64,000 nt of DNA, taken from Oscillospiraceae bacterium (GTDB taxonomy: Bacteria > Bacillota > Clostridia > Oscillospirales > Ruminococcaceae). The position numbers and the translations under genes were made by a program. A model generated the notes under the pieces. It saw only the letters and a list, made by a program, of their open reading frames with translations, made no database searches and was not told where the DNA came from. Positions 59,701 through 64,000 of the stretch are shown piece by piece. The stretch's first letter is position 1, and the number at the start of each line of letters is the position of its first letter. The stretch lies in contig BQOK01000001.1 in NCBI GenBank assembly GCA_022835495.1, positions 2,604,001 through 2,668,000 of the forward strand, given 5' to 3'.

Positions 59701-60633
59701 TCAGCCGATCATGTCCAAAAACGCGTGGATCGCTTTGGAAATGTATCGGTTCCGTTTATAGTAAAGGTTCACCTCGCGCACGGCGTCCCTGTTGTCCAGT
59801 TTGTAAAACAGCAGGTTTGCGGCCTCGGGCACATTGGGGATCAGCGAGTCGCCGATAAACGAGATGCCCATGCCGTAGCAGGACAGGTTATAGGCCGTGA
59901 TCTGCTGCTCCAGCTCCAGCTTGATCCGGGGGGTAAAATGGCTGCCGCGGCAGATATTCATGGCGCGCTCCCGCGTGTCGTTCCCCTCCCGCAGCAGAAG
60001 AAACGGTTCCTCTTTAAAATACTGCAGCGGCACAGGGGTGATGCGCGTGTTCAGGTGCAGCCCGGCCTTGATGTCGGCAGCCGTGAGCGCATAGTTTTTC
60101 GCGGCGGCGTTGGATGCAAAACCGGCGGGCACCGCCATCAGCAGATGCTCCTGCTGCAGCGTTTTCCGGCCATAAAGCCCCTGGTCCAGCACGTTGTTGT
60201 CGATCAGCAGGTCCAGCGTTCCCGCCCCCAGCCTTTCGGTCAGCTCCGCCGTGGTGGCCTCGATCAGCTGCACATGCACCAGGGGGTACTGCGCGGTAAA
60301 CCGGCTGAGCAGGGGCGGCAGAACGTAAGAAACAAAAAAGTTGGTGCCGCCGATCACCAGGGAGCCGCTCTTCATCTCGGCCAGATCGCTCACGTAGTTC
60401 TCAAACCCATTTTCCACATCCATAATGATCTCCACCGCGCGGATGTATTCTTTCCCAAGCTCGGTGAGCTGGATGGGGTTGGTGCTGCGGTCAAAAATGG
60501 GGAACCCGATCTGTTCCTCCGCCTTTTTCACAGCCGCGCTCAGGGAGGGCTGGCTGATAAACAAATTCCTGGCGGCGCGGGAAAAGCTCATCTCCCGGTA
60601 GACCTCGTACACATAGCGCATGGACTGAAACAT
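59701..60633 (-). CDS. LysR-family transcriptional regulator
   Basis: 310 residues. N-terminal HTH: YVYEVYREMSFSRAARNLFI, QPSLSAAVKKAEEQIGFPIFDR. The rest is a periplasmic-binding-like effector domain. Divergent from aspA across a ~150-bp region; it probably senses an intermediate of the aspartate/malate route and controls that operon. Start ATG 60633 is the normal family start. Confidence 0.92.
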   Translation of the reverse strand: MFQSMRYVYEVYREMSFSRAARNLFISQPSLSAAVKKAEEQIGFPIFDRSTNPIQLTELGKEYIRAVEIIMDVENGFENYVSDLAEMKSGSLVIGGTNFFVSYVLPPLLSRFTAQYPLVHVQLIEATTAELTERLGAGTLDLLIDNNVLDQGLYGRKTLQQEHLLMAVPAGFASNAAAKNYALTAADIKAGLHLNTRITPVPLQYFKEEPFLLLREGNDTRERAMNICRGSHFTPRIKLELEQQITAYNLSCYGMGISFIGDSLIPNVPEAANLLFYKLDNRDAVREVNLYYKRNRYISKAIHAFLDMIG

Positions 60634-60687
60634 GAGCGCCCTCCTGATATAGTCTGTTATCTATCTCACAAACAATAATATTGGTAT

Positions 60688-60716
60688 TTGAAAATATCAT
60701 AACACCGCAGTACACT
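60688..60716 (+). promoter_or_regulatory. Promoter of the aspA operon
   Basis: TTGAAA (60688-60693), 17 bp, TACACT (60711-60716). The partial dyad TATTTGAAAATA overlaps the -35 and may be part of a LysR-type site. Confidence 0.6.
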
Positions 60717-60785
60717 TTAATCAAGCCCAAAACAAGCGGCTGGGCGGCCGTTCACAATTTATAAAAAAGCTGCGTGAGGTTACTT

Positions 60786-62210
60786 ATGAAAACAGACAAG
60801 CAATTCCGTGTGGAACACGACTCCATCGGCGAGCGCACCCTCCCCCGCGACGTCTACTACGGCGTGCAGTCCCTGCGCGCCTCGGAGAACTTTCACATCA
60901 CCGGCCTGACCATGCACCCGGAGATTGTAAACTCCATTGCCGAGATCAAAAAAGCTTCCGCCATCGCCAACTACGAGATCGGCCTGCTGGACAAAAAGGT
61001 GGCGGACGCCATCGTGGAGGCCTGCGGCGAGATCGCCGCAGGCAAGCTGCACGACGCCTTTATCGTGGACCCGATCCAGGGCGGCGCGGGCACCAGCCTG
61101 AACATGAACGCCAACGAGGTCATTGCCAACCGCGCCATCGAGCTGCTGGGCGGCGAAAAGGGCGATTATTCGCTGGTCAACCCCAACGACCATGTGAACT
61201 GCGGCCAGTCCACCAACGACGTTTTCCCCTCTGCGGGCAAAATGGCAGTGCTCAAGCTCCTCATCAAGGCCCAGATCCAGTTGGAGCGTCTCTACGACGC
61301 TTTGACGCAAAAGGCCGCCGAGTTTGACGACGTGATCAAGATGGGCCGCACCCAATTGCAGGACGCGGTGCCCATCCGCCTGGGGCAGGAATTCCGCGCC
61401 TACCGCGAGGCCGTGCGCCGCGACATTGCGCGCCTGGAGCGCGCGCAGGACGAGATGCGCTGCTTAAACCTGGGCGGTACCGCCATCGGCACCGGCATCA
61501 ATGCCGACGAGATGTACCTGCGCCGGGTCGTGCCCACCCTGTCCAAGGTGTCGGGCCTGCGGCTTGTCCAGGCCTTCGACCTCATCGACGCCACCCAAAA
61601 CCTGGACGGGTTCGTGGCGGTGTCCGGCGCGGTAAAAACCTGCGCGGTGAACCTTTCCAAAATGTGCAACGACCTGCGGCTGCTCTCCTCGGGCCCCCGG
61701 TGCGGCCTGGGTGAGATCAACCTGCCCCCCAAACAGAACGGTTCCTCCATCATGCCGGGCAAGGTAAACCCCGTCATCCCGGAGGTGGTCAACCAGGTGG
61801 CCTTCAACATCATGGGCAACGACCTCACCATCACCATGGCCGCCGAGGCGGGGCAGCTGGAACTCAACGCCTTTGAGCCCATCATCTTCTGGAATCTCAC
61901 CCACGCGGTGGAATTTTTGACCTACGCCGTGAACACCCTCACAGACAACTGCGTGTCGGGCATCACCGCCAACCGGGAGCGGTGCAAGGCAATGGTGGAC
62001 GGCAGCGTGGGCGTCATCACCGCCCTCACCCCCCACCTGGGCTACGAGGCGGCGGCCAACATTGCCAAAGAGGCCATCCGCACCGGCGCTTCGGTGGAAG
62101 ACCTGATCGTGAGCAAGGGCGTGCTGGACCGGCCGACCCTGGAAAAAATCCTGGACCCCTATTCCATGACCACCCCCGGCATCTCCGCCAAAGAACTGCT
62201 CGAGCGGTAA
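60786..62210 (+). CDS. aspA: Aspartate ammonia-lyase
   Basis: 474 residues, ATG 60786 with GAGG 6-8 bases upstream. Converts L-aspartate to fumarate and ammonia. Fumarase/aspartase superfamily signatures: VNCGQSTNDVFPSAG, KMGRTQLQDAVPI and the signature loop GSSIMPGKVNP near 318-328 with the catalytic Ser. First gene of an operon with a racemase and malic enzyme. The fumarase needed to reach malate is not in the window. Confidence 0.95.
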   Translation: MKTDKQFRVEHDSIGERTLPRDVYYGVQSLRASENFHITGLTMHPEIVNSIAEIKKASAIANYEIGLLDKKVADAIVEACGEIAAGKLHDAFIVDPIQGGAGTSLNMNANEVIANRAIELLGGEKGDYSLVNPNDHVNCGQSTNDVFPSAGKMAVLKLLIKAQIQLERLYDALTQKAAEFDDVIKMGRTQLQDAVPIRLGQEFRAYREAVRRDIARLERAQDEMRCLNLGGTAIGTGINADEMYLRRVVPTLSKVSGLRLVQAFDLIDATQNLDGFVAVSGAVKTCAVNLSKMCNDLRLLSSGPRCGLGEINLPPKQNGSSIMPGKVNPVIPEVVNQVAFNIMGNDLTITMAAEAGQLELNAFEPIIFWNLTHAVEFLTYAVNTLTDNCVSGITANRERCKAMVDGSVGVITALTPHLGYEAAANIAKEAIRTGASVEDLIVSKGVLDRPTLEKILDPYSMTTPGISAKELLER

Positions 62211-62216
62211 ACGGCC

Positions 62217-62915
62217 ATGAAAACGCTGGGTATCATCGGCGGCATGGGTCCCCTGGCCGCGGCCGACCTGCTGGAAAAGATCGTTCAGAACACACAGGCG
62301 AAAAAGGATCAGGACAACATCCACGTCATTCTCGACAGCAACACCCATATCCCCGACCGCACCGCCGCCATCCTGCACGGCGGCAGCGACCCCCGCCCCC
62401 AGCTCCAGGCCAGCGCCTGCCGGCTGGAAGCGGCGGGCGCCGGGGTGCTGGCCATCTCCTGCAACACCGCCCATTATTTTTACAAGGACGTTTCCGCCGC
62501 CGTGTCCGTGCCGGTGCTCCACATGCCCCGGCTCACGGCAGGCTGGCTGTGCCGCACCGGGCTTACCCGGGCGGCCCTCTTGGCCACCGACGGCACGGTT
62601 CAGAGCGGTATCTACCAGGCCGCGTTCGCGGGCAGCGGGGTGGACCTGCTTATGCCGGACGGCGAGGGGCAGCAGGCGGTGATGTCCCTGATCTACGACG
62701 GGGTCAAGGCCGGCAAGGCCCACTTCAACACCGCGGCCATCCGCGCCGCCCTGGCCCGGCTCCAGGCCGCGGGGGCCGGGGCCTTCATTCTGGGCTGCAC
62801 CGAATTGCCCCTTGCCTTTTCCATGTACGGCCTGCCCGGCCGCACCATCGACCCCACCACGGTGCTTGCCCGGGCCGCGGTGGCGGCCTGCGGCGGCCTG
62901 CTGACCGCGGGCTGA
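62217..62915 (+). CDS. Aspartate/glutamate racemase-family protein
   Basis: 232 residues, 6 bp after aspA. N-terminal LGIIGGMGPLAAADLLEKI, catalytic Cys in LAISCNTAHYF (near 82) and in LGCTELPLAF (near 193), the two-base pair of PLP-independent amino-acid racemases. In this context it most likely interconverts D- and L-aspartate, feeding D-aspartate from cell walls or food into aspA; this is inference from position. Confidence 0.88.
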   Translation: MKTLGIIGGMGPLAAADLLEKIVQNTQAKKDQDNIHVILDSNTHIPDRTAAILHGGSDPRPQLQASACRLEAAGAGVLAISCNTAHYFYKDVSAAVSVPVLHMPRLTAGWLCRTGLTRAALLATDGTVQSGIYQAAFAGSGVDLLMPDGEGQQAVMSLIYDGVKAGKAHFNTAAIRAALARLQAAGAGAFILGCTELPLAFSMYGLPGRTIDPTTVLARAAVAACGGLLTAG

Positions 62916-62973
62916 AAAAGCGCGGCAGGTCCCGCCCGCCGCACACACAATCACAATCGTTGAGGTGCTTTTT

Positions 62974-64000
62974 ATGAACTACGCAGAAGAATCCCTGAAG
63001 CTGCACTACGAACTCAAAGGAAAGCTGGAAATCACCGCCCGCGCCCCGGTGGACACCCAGGACACCCTGGCCCTGGCCTATACCCCCGGCGTGGCGCAGC
63101 CCTGCCTGGAGATTCAAAAGGATGTGAACAAAAGTTACGAGTTGACCCGCCGGTGGAACACGGTGGCCGTGGTCACCGACGGCACCGCCGTGCTGGGCCT
63201 GGGCGACATCGGCCCCGAGGCGGGCATGCCGGTCATGGAGGGCAAGTGCGTGCTCTTTAAGCAGTTCGGCGGCGTGGACGCCATCCCCCTGTGCGTGCGC
63301 AGCAAGGAGGTGGACGACATTGTAAAAACGGTCTCCCTGCTGGCCGGCTCCTTCGGCGGGGTGAACCTGGAGGACATCTCGGCTCCCCGCTGCTTCGAGA
63401 TTGAGGAAAAGCTCAAGCGCTGCTGCGACATCCCCGTTTTCCACGACGACCAGCACGGCACCGCCGTGGTCGTGGCCGCCGCCGTGATCAATGCCCTCAA
63501 GCTGGTAAAAAAGGACCTGGGCGAAGTGCGGGCGGTGTTCTCGGGCGCGGGCGCGGCGGGCACCGCGATCTTCAAGCTGCTGCACACCATGGGCCTGCGA
63601 AAGGCCACCCTATGCGACATCAAGGGCATTGTATACCCGGGCCGGCCCGACCTTGCGGGCGATCCCTACCTTGCCGAACTGGCCGCCATGACCCGTCCCG
63701 GGGTCACCACGGGCGGCCTGGCCGCCGCCCTGGAAGGGGCCGACCTGTTCATCGGGGTCTCCGCGCCAAACCTCGTCACCCCCGCCATGGTCCGGGCCAT
63801 GGCCCCCGATCCCATCCTTTTTGCCATGGCAAACCCCGTGCCCGAGATCATGCCCCAGCTCGCCCGGGCCGCCGGGGCGGCGGTGGTGGGCACCGGCCGC
63901 AGCGATTTTTCGAACCAGGTCAACAACGTGCTCTGCTTCCCCGGCATTTTCCGGGGCGCTTTGGACGTGCGGGCCAGCCAGATCACCGAAAACATGAAGA
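62974..64000 (+). CDS. NAD(P)-dependent malic enzyme, partial at window end
   Basis: The first 342 codons are visible; the family has ~390 or more. Decarboxylates malate to pyruvate, giving NAD(P)H. Motifs: ALAYTPGVAQPC, a catalytic region with VAVVTDGTAVLGLGDIG, FHDDQHGTAVV for metal binding, and the Rossmann FSGAGAAGTAI near 190. Third gene of the aspA operon, 58 bp after the racemase. Its presence implies that aspartate carbon leaves as pyruvate. Confidence 0.93.
   Translation, partial: MNYAEESLKLHYELKGKLEITARAPVDTQDTLALAYTPGVAQPCLEIQKDVNKSYELTRRWNTVAVVTDGTAVLGLGDIGPEAGMPVMEGKCVLFKQFGGVDAIPLCVRSKEVDDIVKTVSLLAGSFGGVNLEDISAPRCFEIEEKLKRCCDIPVFHDDQHGTAVVVAAAVINALKLVKKDLGEVRAVFSGAGAAGTAIFKLLHTMGLRKATLCDIKGIVYPGRPDLAGDPYLAELAAMTRPGVTTGGLAAALEGADLFIGVSAPNLVTPAMVRAMAPDPILFAMANPVPEIMPQLARAAGAAVVGTGRSDFSNQVNNVLCFPGIFRGALDVRASQITENMK

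Noticed and set aside
1-64000. tRNA or rRNA genes
   Set aside because: No cloverleaf-like or rRNA-like stretch was recognised by eye; a covariance search would be needed to exclude a tRNA fully.

Overview
The window reads as chromosome of a GC-rich, spore-forming, anaerobic Firmicute, most likely of the Oscillospiraceae/Ruminococcaceae type. The evidence is a cotJABC spore-coat operon, the sporulation regulator SpoIIID, a pyrophosphate-type phosphofructokinase, Fe-S flavoproteins and short, tightly packed operons. No rRNA, tRNA or CRISPR array was recognised.

Layout. 1-7.9 kb: a diguanylate cyclase cut by the window edge, a FadR-type regulator, and a divergent hypB / Fe-S flavoprotein / hypA / membrane-protein cluster with no hydrogenase in view. 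8.2-10.6 kb: an AT-richer two-component system followed by a small secreted protein; both promoters carry the same tandem 11-bp boxes at the same distance from the -10. 10.8-30 kb: ordinary chromosome, with a membrane protein, cotJABC, a DUF4349 lipoprotein, PPi-PFK, sbcDC, two acetyltransferases (one frameshifted), a giant fused glycosyltransferase, cysS, corA and a G5/3D cell-wall protein. 30-34.6 kb: an AT-richer, decaying accessory stretch with a methyltransferase, an SdpI-like protein, a broken CPBP protease, a flavin-binding protein, and a small membrane gene split by an IS3 element with a clean 3-bp target duplication.

34.6-57.6 kb is bounded by two same-length IS3-family copies (1329 bp, direct orientation, proteins identical). 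Between them lie a ferredoxin-like protein, a Crp/Fnr regulator, nrdA, a truncated nrdB, and a siphophage-type prophage fragment read right to left: connector, minor capsid proteins, major tail, chaperones, tape measure, tail proteins, tail fibre, amidase, holin, Dam. Terminase, portal and capsid are absent. The flanks of the two IS copies cannot be rejoined, which suggests repeated IS-mediated rearrangement or an assembly join.

The most striking system is a tail-fibre shufflon at 44.3-46.0 kb. The expressed fibre gene ends in a cassette on the minus strand, and five silent alternative C-terminal cassettes lie head to tail on the plus strand. All six start at the same 18-bp core, and a tyrosine recombinase gene sits directly beside the array. 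Inversion between the active core and a silent core would swap the receptor-binding tip.

57.6-64 kb: ordinary chromosome again, with spoIIID, a thioredoxin-reductase-like protein behind a Crp/Fnr-type site centred near -41.5, and a LysR regulator divergent from aspA / racemase / malic enzyme, an apparent aspartate-catabolic operon cut by the window end.
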